From Woeseiaceae bacterium (lineage in GTDB: Bacteria > Pseudomonadota > Gammaproteobacteria > Steroidobacterales > Woeseiaceae), in assembly GCA_021773075.1 (NCBI GenBank), contig JAJFKT010000010.1:372001-436000 (forward strand): 64,000 bases of DNA. The letters are read 5' to 3'. The position numbers and the translations under genes were made by a program. Under the pieces are notes generated by a model. The model saw only the letters and a program-made list of their open reading frames with translations, did not search any database and was not told the DNA's origin. Positions 1 to 8,770 of the stretch are shown here, one piece after another. Position 1 is the stretch's first letter. Each line of letters opens with the position of its first letter.

Positions 1-1
1 G

Positions 2-646
2 CGAGACGAGTTTCTCGCGATTTGCAAAGCAATGCTCGAGACCGACATTTACCCTGATTTCATCACCGTGGACGGCGGCGAGGGCGGTACGGGTGCCGCT
101 CCGACGGAAATGACCAACTCAGTGGGCACACCCCTCCGAGACGCGTTGATTTTCGTGAACGATGCATTGATCGGTATTGGTGCGCGCGACAAGTTGCGCA
201 TTATTGCCTCGGCAAAAATGTTTTCGGCGTTTCATATCCTGCGCGCAATGGCGCTCGGTGCGGATACCGTCAATTCTGCACGGGGCATGATGTTGTCTCT
301 GGGCTGTATTCAAGCGCGGTCGTGTAATACCGATGAATGTCCGACGGGTATTGCTACGCAAAACCCATCTCGAACAAAAGGCCTCGTTGTGGCGGACAAG
401 GCGACCCGTGTGGCGAACTTTCACAAGGAAACGGTCGCGAATCTGGCAGAATTAGTTGCGGCGGCGGGACTTGATAATATTCAGCAGTTGACGCCCAAAC
501 ACATTAATCGGCGTGTACAAGGTACCGACGTCAAAACCTATGCGCAGCTGTATCCGAATATTACGGATGGTTGTCTGTTATCCCCCGATACGATTCCCGA
601 GGATTGGGCCGAAAGCTGGCAAGATGCAAACCCTGGCGCTTGGTAA
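2..646 (+). CDS. FMN-binding glutamate synthase family protein, C-terminal part
   Basis: The reading frame is already open at base 2, so this is the 3' end of a longer gene; family members are usually about 500 residues. The visible part is the end of the GltB-type FMN-binding TIM barrel. It has a glycine-rich phosphate-binding stretch (DGGEGGTGAAP), then a Cys-containing segment ending in CPTGIATQNP, which matches the iron-sulfur loop of glutamate synthases. In GltB this domain makes glutamate from 2-oxoglutarate and ammonia. The stand-alone family has no glutaminase domain, and its substrate is often unproven. Family assignment is firm; the exact reaction is inferred. Confidence 0.88.
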   Translation, partial: RDEFLAICKAMLETDIYPDFITVDGGEGGTGAAPTEMTNSVGTPLRDALIFVNDALIGIGARDKLRIIASAKMFSAFHILRAMALGADTVNSARGMMLSLGCIQARSCNTDECPTGIATQNPSRTKGLVVADKATRVANFHKETVANLAELVAAAGLDNIQQLTPKHINRRVQGTDVKTYAQLYPNITDGCLLSPDTIPEDWAESWQDANPGAW

Positions 647-709
647 ATGAGGTAAACGACTTCTAGTCTGCTTTCCTCGTACATTAAGCACTTTCTTTGA
701 TTAGTTCTC

Positions 710-1015
710 ATGACACGAATAGTTAACACAACGCTTGCACTTGCGATTCTGAGTTTCTTGCTCAGTTCAGCGGCATTTACGCCGATGGTATTTGTGGCTT
801 GGCTCGCTGCGGTGATCGGGGCCATGGGCGTTTGGTTGGGTCATGTCCGGCGAGGTTTGCTTACGATCTATTTCGCCGTTGGCGCAACGATTGTTTCTCC
901 TTTGTTTATGAAAATTCGGTCAGTGGACTTATTGCTGATAGCAATTCCGATTACTGGTGCGCTAATCGCATTCTTTTCATGGCGAAGCGACCAGCATTCT
1001 AAGGATTTAAATTAG
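710..1015 (+). CDS. Small hydrophobic membrane protein, unknown function
   Basis: A 101-residue protein made almost entirely of three or four hydrophobic helices, starting about residues 8, 26, 50 and 72. It ends in a short charged tail. I recognise no family motif. It starts 63 bases after the glutamate synthase-like gene on the same strand and could be co-transcribed. The start codon is the only in-frame ATG before the first helix. The membrane location is clear, the function is not. Confidence 0.6.
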   Translation: MTRIVNTTLALAILSFLLSSAAFTPMVFVAWLAAVIGAMGVWLGHVRRGLLTIYFAVGATIVSPLFMKIRSVDLLLIAIPITGALIAFFSWRSDQHSKDLN

Positions 1016-1079
1016 TTGTTGCGGATGATTAAAAGAAAATGATAATGACTCGATCGACGATCGCTAAAAAGGGCTCACT

Positions 1080-1619
1080 GTGCTTTCAACAACTACCTTC
1101 GTAGGTTTCCGCAAACTGGTAATCAAACATCGGAAGCTGCTAGTCGAAGTGTGTTTGATATTGGTGGTGCTGACCGGAATTACTGCTTACCAGCAACGCA
1201 AGCTATTGGCGGCCGATAGTCAGGGCGCGCCTCTTTTGGTTGCGGAGGACTTGGAGGGAAACCTAATCGATCTGGCTGCATACAATGGCCGGCCGGTATT
1301 GGTCTACTTTTTCGCGCCCTGGTGCAACTATTGCTCAGCCAGTGCGGACAATATTGTTCGCTTGCGTCGTATGCGCGATGAAGAAAACCTGGCCATCGTG
1401 ATGGTGGGGCTTGACTGGAAAACCCGCCAGGAGCTAGTGGACTACTCCGCTAACCATGAGCTCAATGTTCCGGTTCTGATGGGTGAAATCTCGATCGCGC
1501 AAGACTGGAACGTGTATGGCTTTCCGACATATTACGTTCTCGATGACAAACACCGAATTGTTAGTCGGGATTTTGGCTACAGCACACAATTGGGATTGTC
1601 ATGGAGAACGTGGCTCTGA
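1080..1619 (+). CDS. Membrane-anchored thioredoxin-fold protein (TlpA/ResA type)
   Basis: A 179-residue protein with one N-terminal transmembrane segment at about residues 21-37, followed by a periplasmic thioredoxin-like domain. The redox motif is WCNYC (Cys82 and Cys85), preceded by YFFAP. The cis-proline region FPTYYV is also present. The layout fits TlpA, ResA or ScsD-like proteins that reduce periplasmic disulfides, for example during cytochrome c maturation or protein repair. The start is a GTG. A hairpin terminator follows directly, so the transcript likely ends here. Fold assignment is firm; the partner protein is unknown because no ccm or dsbD gene lies nearby. Confidence 0.85.
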   Translation: MLSTTTFVGFRKLVIKHRKLLVEVCLILVVLTGITAYQQRKLLAADSQGAPLLVAEDLEGNLIDLAAYNGRPVLVYFFAPWCNYCSASADNIVRLRRMRDEENLAIVMVGLDWKTRQELVDYSANHELNVPVLMGEISIAQDWNVYGFPTYYVLDDKHRIVSRDFGYSTQLGLSWRTWL

Positions 1620-1628
1620 TCCGACACT

Positions 1629-1660
1629 AAAAAAGGGTCCTAAGCGGACCCCTTTGTTTT
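1629..1660. terminator. Bidirectional rho-independent terminator
   Basis: GGGTCC and GGACCC form a GC-rich stem with a five-base loop. It is extended by A-rich and T-rich arms with one bulged C. T-runs flank both sides, so it can stop the thioredoxin-fold gene from the left and the bactofilin operon from the right. Seen directly; function inferred from position between convergent genes. Confidence 0.8.
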
Positions 1661-1702
1661 CTACTGAGTTGCACCGTCTATGTGCAATCCACAAACGCCT
1701 AA

Positions 1703-2179
1703 CTACTTCTTATTGCGATCTGCATCCGGCGCTCGCATCTCGATGCTGCCGTTGAAGGTGGCACCTTCATGAATTGCGATGCTCGGGGCAACGATGTTTC
1801 CTGTAACCTTGCCACTTTCTCGAATCGTGACCCCAACCGTTGCCGAAAGATCGCCTTCTACGCGGCCTTCGATAAAGATCTTGGTTGCATTTACGTTGGC
1901 AAGGAGACTGCCTTTGGGTTTGACCGTCAGGCAACACTTGCCCTGATTGACCGTGCCCTCGACCGTACCTTCGATAATAAGGTCTTCACCCGCCGATAAC
2001 TCGCCTTTGAAATGCAAAGTTTCGCCGATGGTCGATACCGCACCTTCTTGATGCTGTTCCTCGCGTTGAACCGATTTCGGTATATCGCTAAAAGCAATAA
2101 CCTGTGAGTCGGTAAGCTGTTTGTTGTCTTCGCCGGAATCGCTCCCAGGCTGAATTTTCATGATTTCCGTGTCCGACAT
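1703..2179 (-). CDS. Bactofilin family protein (second of a tandem pair)
   Basis: A 158-residue protein. Residues about 50-150 form the repetitive right-handed beta-helix of bactofilins, with repeating units such as FKGELSAGEDLIIEGTVEG and a final GATFNGSIEM. Bactofilins self-assemble into nucleotide-independent filaments that scaffold cell-wall or polar proteins. The N-terminal 45 residues are polar and probably disordered. It lies 13 bases downstream of the other bactofilin, with its own GGAG ribosome site 8 bases before the ATG, so the two are one operon. It has an unusual pair of adjacent cysteines (KCCLTV) inside the helix. Family call is firm; the cellular role is unknown. Confidence 0.9.
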   Translation of the reverse strand: MSDTEIMKIQPGSDSGEDNKQLTDSQVIAFSDIPKSVQREEQHQEGAVSTIGETLHFKGELSAGEDLIIEGTVEGTVNQGKCCLTVKPKGSLLANVNATKIFIEGRVEGDLSATVGVTIRESGKVTGNIVAPSIAIHEGATFNGSIEMRAPDADRNKK

Positions 2180-2192
2180 ATCCTATCTCCGT

Positions 2193-2726
2193 TTAAGCCG
2201 CGTCAGCGGATTTTTTATCGCCGTGAGCCGGTTTCTTCGCCGAGCGCCGCTTTTCCGGGTTCGAACGCTTATCGGCGTCAGACTGTTCTGCTTCAGATTT
2301 TTGAGCTATGGACTTTTCTGCGCTCGCAGTGGCGTCCTTGTTCGGGTTTTTCTCGGGTGTCTTTGCGATCCGGACTGCCGGATCCGAGTCCATGTCGATC
2401 TTGCCGTTGAATTTTGCGCCTTCGACCAACGAAACGTTCGGGCTCACAATGTTACCGCCTACCTTCGCGGTCTCACGAACCTTGACGCATTTGCTTCCGC
2501 GTAGGTCTCCTTTCACGGTGCCTTCAACTGAAATGTACTCCGCCGATACGTCTGCGTTGACGTGACCGCTTTCGCCGATCGTTAAGCTCGACGAATGTTT
2601 GATCGATCCGTCGATGCGACCTTGGATCAGCAGATCTTCATCGGCAGTCAGCTCACCTTTGAATTTCAGTGTTGGACCGAGGACTGAAGAATTGCGATTC
2701 TTAGTGTTGTCATATGGATTGCCCAT
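2193..2726 (-). CDS. Bactofilin family protein with long basic tail
   Basis: A 177-residue bactofilin. The beta-helix domain covers about residues 14-115 (FKGELTADEDLLIQGRIDG through GAKFNGKIDM). It is followed by a tail of about 60 residues rich in Lys, Ala, Ser and Glu. Such tails in bactofilins can bind membrane, DNA or partner proteins; here that is inference. A clear AGGAGG-like ribosome site precedes the ATG. It is the first gene of a two-gene operon with a paralogue, so the two may co-polymerise. A coiled-coil gene is divergently arranged upstream. Confidence 0.9.
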   Translation of the reverse strand: MGNPYDNTKNRNSSVLGPTLKFKGELTADEDLLIQGRIDGSIKHSSSLTIGESGHVNADVSAEYISVEGTVKGDLRGSKCVKVRETAKVGGNIVSPNVSLVEGAKFNGKIDMDSDPAVRIAKTPEKNPNKDATASAEKSIAQKSEAEQSDADKRSNPEKRRSAKKPAHGDKKSADAA

Positions 2727-3034
2727 GTTTCCCTCCTGTTTTATGAGCTGGCTCGACGAGATGAACGTTGTCGAGGCGCAATCTTAGAACTGCGTCACAT
2801 AAATGTCGGTGATAGCGATCACAGTTTCGCGGCCGTTAATTTTGGTGTTATGAAACATTCAAAATAATGTCTGCAATGGGCGACATCCAGTAAGCGAAGA
2901 TCAAGCACTGAAAACTCCTCATATTCGGGCCGCAGCTTCTCTTATGAGAAAAAACTCGTCGGTAATTTGAGACATTGTCTTCAATCGATCTACATAGTAA
3001 TTTTGATCGCGTTAAATTTATTGGAAGAACCGCT

Positions 3035-3799
3035 ATGGATAGCAGTCTCGACTCAGACAAGCGTTCGTCGTCTCCAGTTAGTCCTGAAAACGGAAAGGAG
3101 CGTTCGCGCATTGATCTGCCGAGCATCGAAATTGATGTGAGCTCAGGTGAAACAACGAAGTACCTGGTTGATTCCGTCAATAGCGCAAAGGATCGCGTAA
3201 AAAATATTACCGAAGAGGCGGCCAGGCGCTCCGGCATGGCCCTTCGACAGCTCGATAATCTCTCACCAGAAGCGTTGCGTCACAAGACCGGTGCGAGTGC
3301 GGGTGATATACCCGCTAATGTAGTTGGTGATCGACGAAAACTTAAAGAGGCGGTCCTTCGTTTATGCGAAGCGGAGAAGAACCTGATGATCGAGCGCGAT
3401 CGCTATGGGCGCTTGCTGTCGAGACACGCAGAACTTAGTCAAAATCAGGCGGAGAACATACGAAAGGTCGAGGCCCTCGAGTCGGCCGTCAGCGAGTATC
3501 AACAATTAAACTCAACACTCAGTGGACAGCTTGAGCGGCAAGGCGAAATGCTTGAACGAATCGCAACGACCATAACTGAGGTGCGTTCCAACGAAGAAAC
3601 GCCGGCCAGGAACTGGTCACACCAACTGGTCTGGTCGAGAAACCAACTTGTTGTCGCGGTAGACGAGGCGACACGGCTATTGCATCAGTTTGTGCCAATC
3701 AATGAAGACAATAGACCGATGCACCAAGCCGTAGTTTGCACTGACGATGACGCGATGTCAGCCACGCTTCCGCTTGCAGAGGCACGAATCGCTTTTTAG
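3035..3799 (+). CDS. Soluble coiled-coil protein, unknown
   Basis: A 254-residue hydrophilic protein without signal peptide or membrane segment. Residues about 80-175 have heptad-like Leu/Ile/Glu/Arg patterns typical of a coiled coil (for example RLCEAEKNLMIERDRYGRLL). The ends look disordered. The ATG at 3035 is preferred over one 20 codons earlier because GGAAGA sits 8 bases before it. I know no family for it. It is divergent from the bactofilin pair with about 300 bases between, so it may share regulation and act as a filament partner, which is inference only. Confidence 0.7.
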   Translation: MDSSLDSDKRSSSPVSPENGKERSRIDLPSIEIDVSSGETTKYLVDSVNSAKDRVKNITEEAARRSGMALRQLDNLSPEALRHKTGASAGDIPANVVGDRRKLKEAVLRLCEAEKNLMIERDRYGRLLSRHAELSQNQAENIRKVEALESAVSEYQQLNSTLSGQLERQGEMLERIATTITEVRSNEETPARNWSHQLVWSRNQLVVAVDEATRLLHQFVPINEDNRPMHQAVVCTDDDAMSATLPLAEARIAF

Positions 3800-3831
3800 A
3801 AGGGCTTCCCGATGAAAGTGCTGAGACCGGA

Positions 3832-4860
3832 CTAGTCTTCCGGTCCCCAGTTGCGTGACTGTTCGCCCTTAAGAATTGCCCATTCCTCATCCATCATTTC
3901 GATCAGTTGGCCACGCGTATAACTGTGCTCATGATCGTGATTAAGGTGCAACAATTCTTCGAGCGCTTTGCCAATTGTAATCATCGCCTGAAACTGTTCG
4001 GGCACTACGAGGTAGTGTTCCTTTGGCGAATCAGAAAATAGTGCATGCTGAATGGCATCAACGACACGATCTGGCGGTGTGTCAGTGGAGACACCACCCT
4101 CGGCGATGTATTCTTTGCAGCCATCCAGGTATTCCTGCATGACATCAGAAAAATAGACGTATTTTCGATTCGCATTGTTCGCGATCATTCGCTTGCAGCG
4201 TGATGCACCGATGTCCGAGCGATAGTTGCCCGGTTCCACAGCACTGACCTTGACGTCGAGGGTGTCCATTTCAAATGCCAACTGATCCGTGTACGCCTCA
4301 ACAGCGTGTTTGCTCATAACATGCATGCCGTAGCCGTGGAGTCCGCCTGACAAGGTACCCGCAATTGAACTGATGTTGACAATTCGTCCTTTTGACTCGA
4401 TGACCATTGGAGCGAACGCCTTGGTGACACGAAACACGCCGTACACGTTAACGTCAAACAGGAACTCAAGATCCGCTTCATCGGCTTAGATCATGGGATC
4501 GATGATGTTGATGCCCGCGTTATTGACAATGCCCCACAGTCCTCTGCCTTGTGATTCAATAAGCGCGACTGCGTCATCGATTTCTTCCTGGGCCGTTACA
4601 TCCAGACGAACAGCCATGATTCCATCGATTTCGTTGAGCTCATCAATATCAGCAGCCTTGCGTGCACCGGCGTAAACGAAGTATCCCTCTGCAGCCAGTT
4701 TTTCGGCAGCCGCACGACCAATTCCACTGCTTGCCCCGGTGATGAGAACTGCTTTTCGGTCTTCGACACCCTCGGCATGGGCCAAGCCTGATAGCGCTGA
4801 TATCGCTAAAATCATGGTTGCAACCGTATATATGAAATTCTTGATCACTTCTATCCCCAA
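3832..4860 (-). pseudogene. Exported SDR-like oxidoreductase interrupted by an in-frame stop
   Basis: One reading frame of about 342 codons encodes a short-chain dehydrogenase fold but contains a TAA at 4486-4488, between DPMI and ADEADLEF. Both sides align with one SDR: the dinucleotide-binding TGASSGIG and the NNAG motif lie before the stop, and ISSIAG and the C-terminal half after it. The first 29 residues look like a cleavable signal peptide, unusual for an NAD(P)-dependent SDR. The catalytic YxxxK site reads HVMSK, so the Tyr is replaced by His. The stop makes it a likely pseudogene. Alternatives are a sequencing error or two split polypeptides, since GTG at 4446 could start the second half. 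Confidence 0.8.
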
Positions 4861-5068
4861 GATAATTCGCAGACGGTCAGTGTAGATTAATTGATGCCCA
4901 AATTGCGAGTATGCGAACCACGCTCGAGGACGGACAAATTAAGTCGGAAATCGGTATGCAATCCAGAGTTGGCCCGGCTCTTGCCATGTCTTAGTGATCG
5001 AGTACCTCGTAGCCAAGCTTTTCGGTCGCTATCCGTATGTCGCAGGGCAATAAATCAGCTGCGAGTGT

Positions 5069-6475
5069 TCAGTCGGTGAGCCCGGGGATAATAAACTTCA
5101 CAAGAAGGTCATTCGTATGAGACTGCTGGTTGTAGTTACCACCGGTCATCACAATGACCGTCTTTCCCTCATTCAACTGAATAATCTTTTGGCCGCCATT
5201 GCCTGATACTTGTGGAGTTTGAACCTTGCCCTCACCTGTATTGATGTAACGCAACCAGTAATAGAATCCGTAAGGTGTGCCACTGATCTCTGATTGCGGG
5301 CTCGTTAACGTTCTTATCCATTGCGCGGACACGAGTTGCTCACCGTTCCATCTACCGTTATTACTGATCAGGACACCGATCTTCATCATGTCGATGGGCC
5401 TAAGCCAAGCTTGTGCAAAATTTGTACTGTTCGTTTGATCGGGGTGAAAGTCCCACTCAAAACCGTCAATACCAAGGGGGCCAAAAAGTACTTCAGATAC
5501 ATATTGTTTCAGAGGCATCCCGGTCGTTTTCTCAATAATTCTGCCCATCAAGATGACATTGCCTGAGCAATAAGAACCCTTGTTTCCGGGTTCATCTGTC
5601 ATTGGAACATCAAGAATGAACCGCGCCCAATCCTCCGCATAGATCATCTTACTTTCGTTGCCCGGCGACCTGTCATCCCAGTCATTGCAGTCGAGTCCGG
5701 ATCGCATTGTAAGCAGGTCATTAATCGTAATCGCGTGTTTGCGTTGATCCGTGCTCTTGAGGTTTGCGTACTCCTCGAAATACGGGAGGACACGTTCGGC
5801 AGTGGAGGGAATGTCGCCACGATCAATCGCAATTCCCGCTAGCAAAGCTATGAGTGTCTTCGTTGCCGAGCGCATTTGATGCAATTTATCGCGATCAAAT
5901 TCGTAAAAATATTCTTCGAATACAAGCGCGTCGTTGCGGTAAACAAGCACGCTCTGAACGTGAGGATATTCGCCTGAGTATATTGCATTCACCATTGCCG
6001 AAAGATGCTGCGCCAGGGGACTATCATCATCAATATTATGCGTCTTAAGAACGACGCCTGGCTGCGCCGGCGCGCGGTATCGATACGGTAGTGGAGCACC
6101 CTCGGGTTTGGCGACCCAAATCGATGCTGGTAGGCGTTTCGTTCCGTCAAGTAATGCGTAAATAGGGGAGTCGGCGGCGGACTTGCCCTTGTTTTCACGA
6201 TAGCCCATCACTTTGGCCTCGCCATCACGAACGAATTCCACCTCGATGTCTCCGGCGTTCAGGAACACGTCTGGTCTAATCGGCCGAAGAGGGTAGCGTG
6301 CCCCGGAAATATCGGCATATAGCAATTCTTGATTAGGACCGGCAACAATAATCAGAGTTGTGTCATTCTCATATTCGTAGAGCCCTTCATATTCAATCAA
6401 AGCCGTGGGTGTCGAAGCGTAACCGGCCATAGGAACGAAGAAGAAAAAACTGAGATACCAATTATTGATACGCAT
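5069..6475 (-). CDS. Exported serine hydrolase, beta-lactamase/penicillin-binding-protein fold
   Basis: A 468-residue protein with an N-terminal signal peptide ending near YAS. The serine-beta-lactamase-like domain (class C, esterase EstB and D-aminopeptidase relatives) covers about residues 165-460. The catalytic SxxK is SATK at Ser203. A Tyr-containing second motif (SYCSGN) and the C-terminal GNGGQ motif that replaces KTG are present. The first 130 residues form an extra domain found in several such hydrolases. The ATG at 6475 is preferred over one 37 codons upstream because it opens directly on the signal peptide and follows a GAGG site. Substrate unknown. Its promoter region is shared with the divergent AraC gene. 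Confidence 0.85.
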   Translation of the reverse strand: MRINNWYLSFFFFVPMAGYASTPTALIEYEGLYEYENDTTLIIVAGPNQELLYADISGARYPLRPIRPDVFLNAGDIEVEFVRDGEAKVMGYRENKGKSAADSPIYALLDGTKRLPASIWVAKPEGAPLPYRYRAPAQPGVVLKTHNIDDDSPLAQHLSAMVNAIYSGEYPHVQSVLVYRNDALVFEEYFYEFDRDKLHQMRSATKTLIALLAGIAIDRGDIPSTAERVLPYFEEYANLKSTDQRKHAITINDLLTMRSGLDCNDWDDRSPGNESKMIYAEDWARFILDVPMTDEPGNKGSYCSGNVILMGRIIEKTTGMPLKQYVSEVLFGPLGIDGFEWDFHPDQTNSTNFAQAWLRPIDMMKIGVLISNNGRWNGEQLVSAQWIRTLTSPQSEISGTPYGFYYWLRYINTGEGKVQTPQVSGNGGQKIIQLNEGKTVIVMTGGNYNQQSHTNDLLVKFIIPGLTD

Positions 6476-6608
6476 GAATAAGCCTCGCTCCGATATGTGA
6501 TGTGTTTCGGTGCCAATCCTATCAACAGACATCGACTTCGTCCCAGGTGTTAGAGCAAGACCGGACACGAAATGACCCCCGTTCATGCGCTAGAGTGCAG
6601 CAAAACAA

Positions 6609-7517
6609 ATGAGATCACATATGACAACTGAACAGTCTGCGATTCAATGCGTCCAACGAGCGGCTGACTTCATAGCTAATCAGCTCAAAGATGATTCCGT
6701 ACCATCTCTCGACGGTGTTGCCCGGGCATCCGGTCTGTCCAAGTACCATTTTCATCGGGTCTACCGCCTCGCTACGGGGGAAACTTGTGCCGAAACCATT
6801 ACGCGCCTGAGGCTGGTGCGCGGTACAGATGCGCTTCGAAACGACTCATCAAGCATTACAGAGGCGGCAATGGTGGCGGGTTATGGTTCAAGCCAGGCCT
6901 TTGCGAAAGCGGTGAAGCGCGAACTTGCCAATACGGCATCCGGCCTCAAGAAAGATCCGGAGCGCCTAGCAGACACCATTCGAATATTGTCCGAACCAAG
7001 TACGCCGCAAATTCACGAAACCGGACCGATGATTCGTATCGAGGTATGTTCGCTTGATCCGTTCGAGATTATGGTCATCCGCACGGTGGACGCCTATCCG
7101 ATGCTCAATGATACTTATTGGAAGCTGGTTGAAGCCGCAGGCGATCCCGAAACTATTCGAGCCGTGCTTGGAATTCCTCATCGTGATATCGCTTCACACA
7201 GCGATGGTGACTTTTTATTCGACTGCGCTATCTCCTTGGCAGCGCCGATTGGCAACTTGCCCGACGGAATATGCAAGCGGGCCGTAGCGGCAGGCGAGTA
7301 TTTGATCGTTCGACACACGGGGCTTGACGAACTATTGCCCAAAACCTTGGACGCTCTATACGAGACGGTATTGAGGAGTAGCGATATTATCTTGTCGGAT
7401 CAGCCGTGCCTTTTCCATTTCGTCGATGATCCCGAAGAAATCGACCAGCAACACTGCCGCACCGACATCTACGTCAAAGTCGAATTTAATGGACAGGAGG
7501 GGAAGTCATGCGCATAA
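6609..7517 (+). CDS. AraC-family regulator with GyrI-like effector domain
   Basis: A 302-residue protein. Residues about 15-115 hold two helix-turn-helix motifs of the AraC/XylS type (SLDGVARASGLSKYHFHRV and ITEAAMVAGYGSSQAFAKAV). Residues about 140-300 match the GyrI/BacR-like effector-binding domain, which binds small hydrophobic compounds in Rob and BmrR. It overlaps the next gene by 10 bases, so that lipoprotein is probably its co-transcribed partner. It is divergent from the serine hydrolase and may regulate it. An ATG four codons later is an equally possible start; neither has a clear ribosome site. Confidence 0.87.
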   Translation: MRSHMTTEQSAIQCVQRAADFIANQLKDDSVPSLDGVARASGLSKYHFHRVYRLATGETCAETITRLRLVRGTDALRNDSSSITEAAMVAGYGSSQAFAKAVKRELANTASGLKKDPERLADTIRILSEPSTPQIHETGPMIRIEVCSLDPFEIMVIRTVDAYPMLNDTYWKLVEAAGDPETIRAVLGIPHRDIASHSDGDFLFDCAISLAAPIGNLPDGICKRAVAAGEYLIVRHTGLDELLPKTLDALYETVLRSSDIILSDQPCLFHFVDDPEEIDQQHCRTDIYVKVEFNGQEGKSCA

Positions 7518-7954
7518 GGGTAGTTATCGGAGTGCTCACAGTACTATCTGGCTTGGTCGCATGCGCATCTGTGAAGACAAATGAACATGCCGCCGCAAAG
7601 AAGGTCGTCACAGAAATGTTCGAGGCATTCAATCAGCATGACGTTACGACGCTTGCCTCGCTTTACGCAGAGGACGCGGTCGTCGTGTCACCTGATAAAT
7701 GCGAACCAGTGCTAGGGCGACTGGCAATCGCCGCAGACTACCAAGTTCTTTTTGATCAAGTGCCGGATGTAAAGGACACAATTAACACCATAGTCGCCGA
7801 AGACGAACACGTTGCGGTCGGATTCACGGCTTCCAGCGAAATAGAAGGGGCGGCATTCCAGCTTCCAATCGCCGCAATACTTACAGTGCAAGACGGATTG
7901 ATCGTCAGAGATGTTGGGTATTTTGACTCCGATATTCAGATGCACTGCGAATGA
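7508..7954 (+). CDS. Lipoprotein with SnoaL-like (NTF2-fold) domain
   Basis: A 148-residue protein. The N-terminus is a lipoprotein signal with lipobox LVAC. The remainder matches the SnoaL/ketosteroid-isomerase-like cone fold: an N-terminal helix, then MFEAFNQHDVTTLASLYAEDAVVVSP, a typical NTF2-like opening. Members include isomerases and many proteins of unknown function. AGGAGGGG lies just before the ATG, inside the end of the AraC gene, so translation is coupled. Catalytic role not predictable. Confidence 0.8.
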   Translation: MRIRVVIGVLTVLSGLVACASVKTNEHAAAKKVVTEMFEAFNQHDVTTLASLYAEDAVVVSPDKCEPVLGRLAIAADYQVLFDQVPDVKDTINTIVAEDEHVAVGFTASSEIEGAAFQLPIAAILTVQDGLIVRDVGYFDSDIQMHCE

Positions 7955-8072
7955 ACGCCCAATTCGATTCACATTCCGTCAGGGTCCTTAAGAAACAGGG
8001 TAGCAACTTTTCGTAAAACTCCACGCTTTTGCGTAGATTGGAAACAAGCAAAACAATGTGATCCAATTTCAC
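7951..8072 (-). pseudogene. Relic of a VOC (glyoxalase-like) gene
   Basis: The first 20 or so codons encode the typical start of a vicinal-oxygen-chelate domain (LDHIVLLVSNLRKSVEFYEK). After a frame change the sequence reads FLKDPDGM, a stop, then IELGVH, which is the usual end of the same domain. The central 80-90 residues are missing, so an internal deletion plus a nonsense codon left only the two ends. It lies between the lipoprotein and the cupin gene. The reading of both ends is direct; the deletion is inferred. Confidence 0.55.
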
Positions 8073-8214
8073 CGATAATTCTCCAGTCACCAGCGACACC
8101 CCGAATGTTCACCGTTCCGATAATCGTACCAGCCTGTAAACGGGGGGTCTTCTGACGGGAAGTAAGAATCTGGATGTTAGACTGGTTCAAACGATTCTAT
8201 GGAGTATTTCCTAA

Positions 8215-8589
8215 GTGCTGAAGACATCAAACTTACTCGAAGAATTTGATCATGTAACTGAATATTGGTCGCCTCGCGTCATCGCCCGCGTGAATGACCA
8301 ATATGTGAAGATCGCGAAACTCAAAGGAACATTGATTTGGCACAAACATGACGATGAAGACGAATTATTTCATATCATCAAGGGCAAATTGACGATCGAG
8401 TATGAGAATGAAAAGGTCAATTTGAAAGAAGGGGATATGCACGTTGTTACCAAGGGACTTTTGCATAATCCGGTCGCTGATGACGAGTGCTGGATTGCAT
8501 TGATCGAGGCAGTAACAACAAAGCATACAGGCGACATTATTATGAACAAAACGAAAACTCTCGATCAGCAACTTTCGCAAACTTCCTGA
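8215..8589 (+). CDS. Small cupin-domain protein
   Basis: A 124-residue single-domain cupin. Motif 1 is HKHDDEDELFHIIKGKL and motif 2 is the GDMHVVTKGLLHNP segment, giving two His plus Glu and a third His as metal ligands. Proteins of this size bind a metal or small ligand and may act as isomerases or sensors; the substrate is unknown. The start is GTG with GGAG 10 bases upstream. The coding region is noticeably more A/T-rich and Lys-rich than its neighbours, which hints at recent acquisition. Confidence 0.85.
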   Translation: MLKTSNLLEEFDHVTEYWSPRVIARVNDQYVKIAKLKGTLIWHKHDDEDELFHIIKGKLTIEYENEKVNLKEGDMHVVTKGLLHNPVADDECWIALIEAVTTKHTGDIIMNKTKTLDQQLSQTS

Positions 8590-8770
8590 AGGCGTTAGAT
8601 CAACGTCAGTCCTTTCTTTCCCGCTTCGGCGGCAACAACCAAAGAAGTCGCTAGAGTGTTCCTAGTGTTCTTATCCTTCGTAGCGCCCATTCTATGTCAA
8701 GCATGCTTTGTTGCTAGTGGTATTCTTGAGCTGCCGAGGCACTTGTTGTAGCAATAGTCAGGTAACTGAT

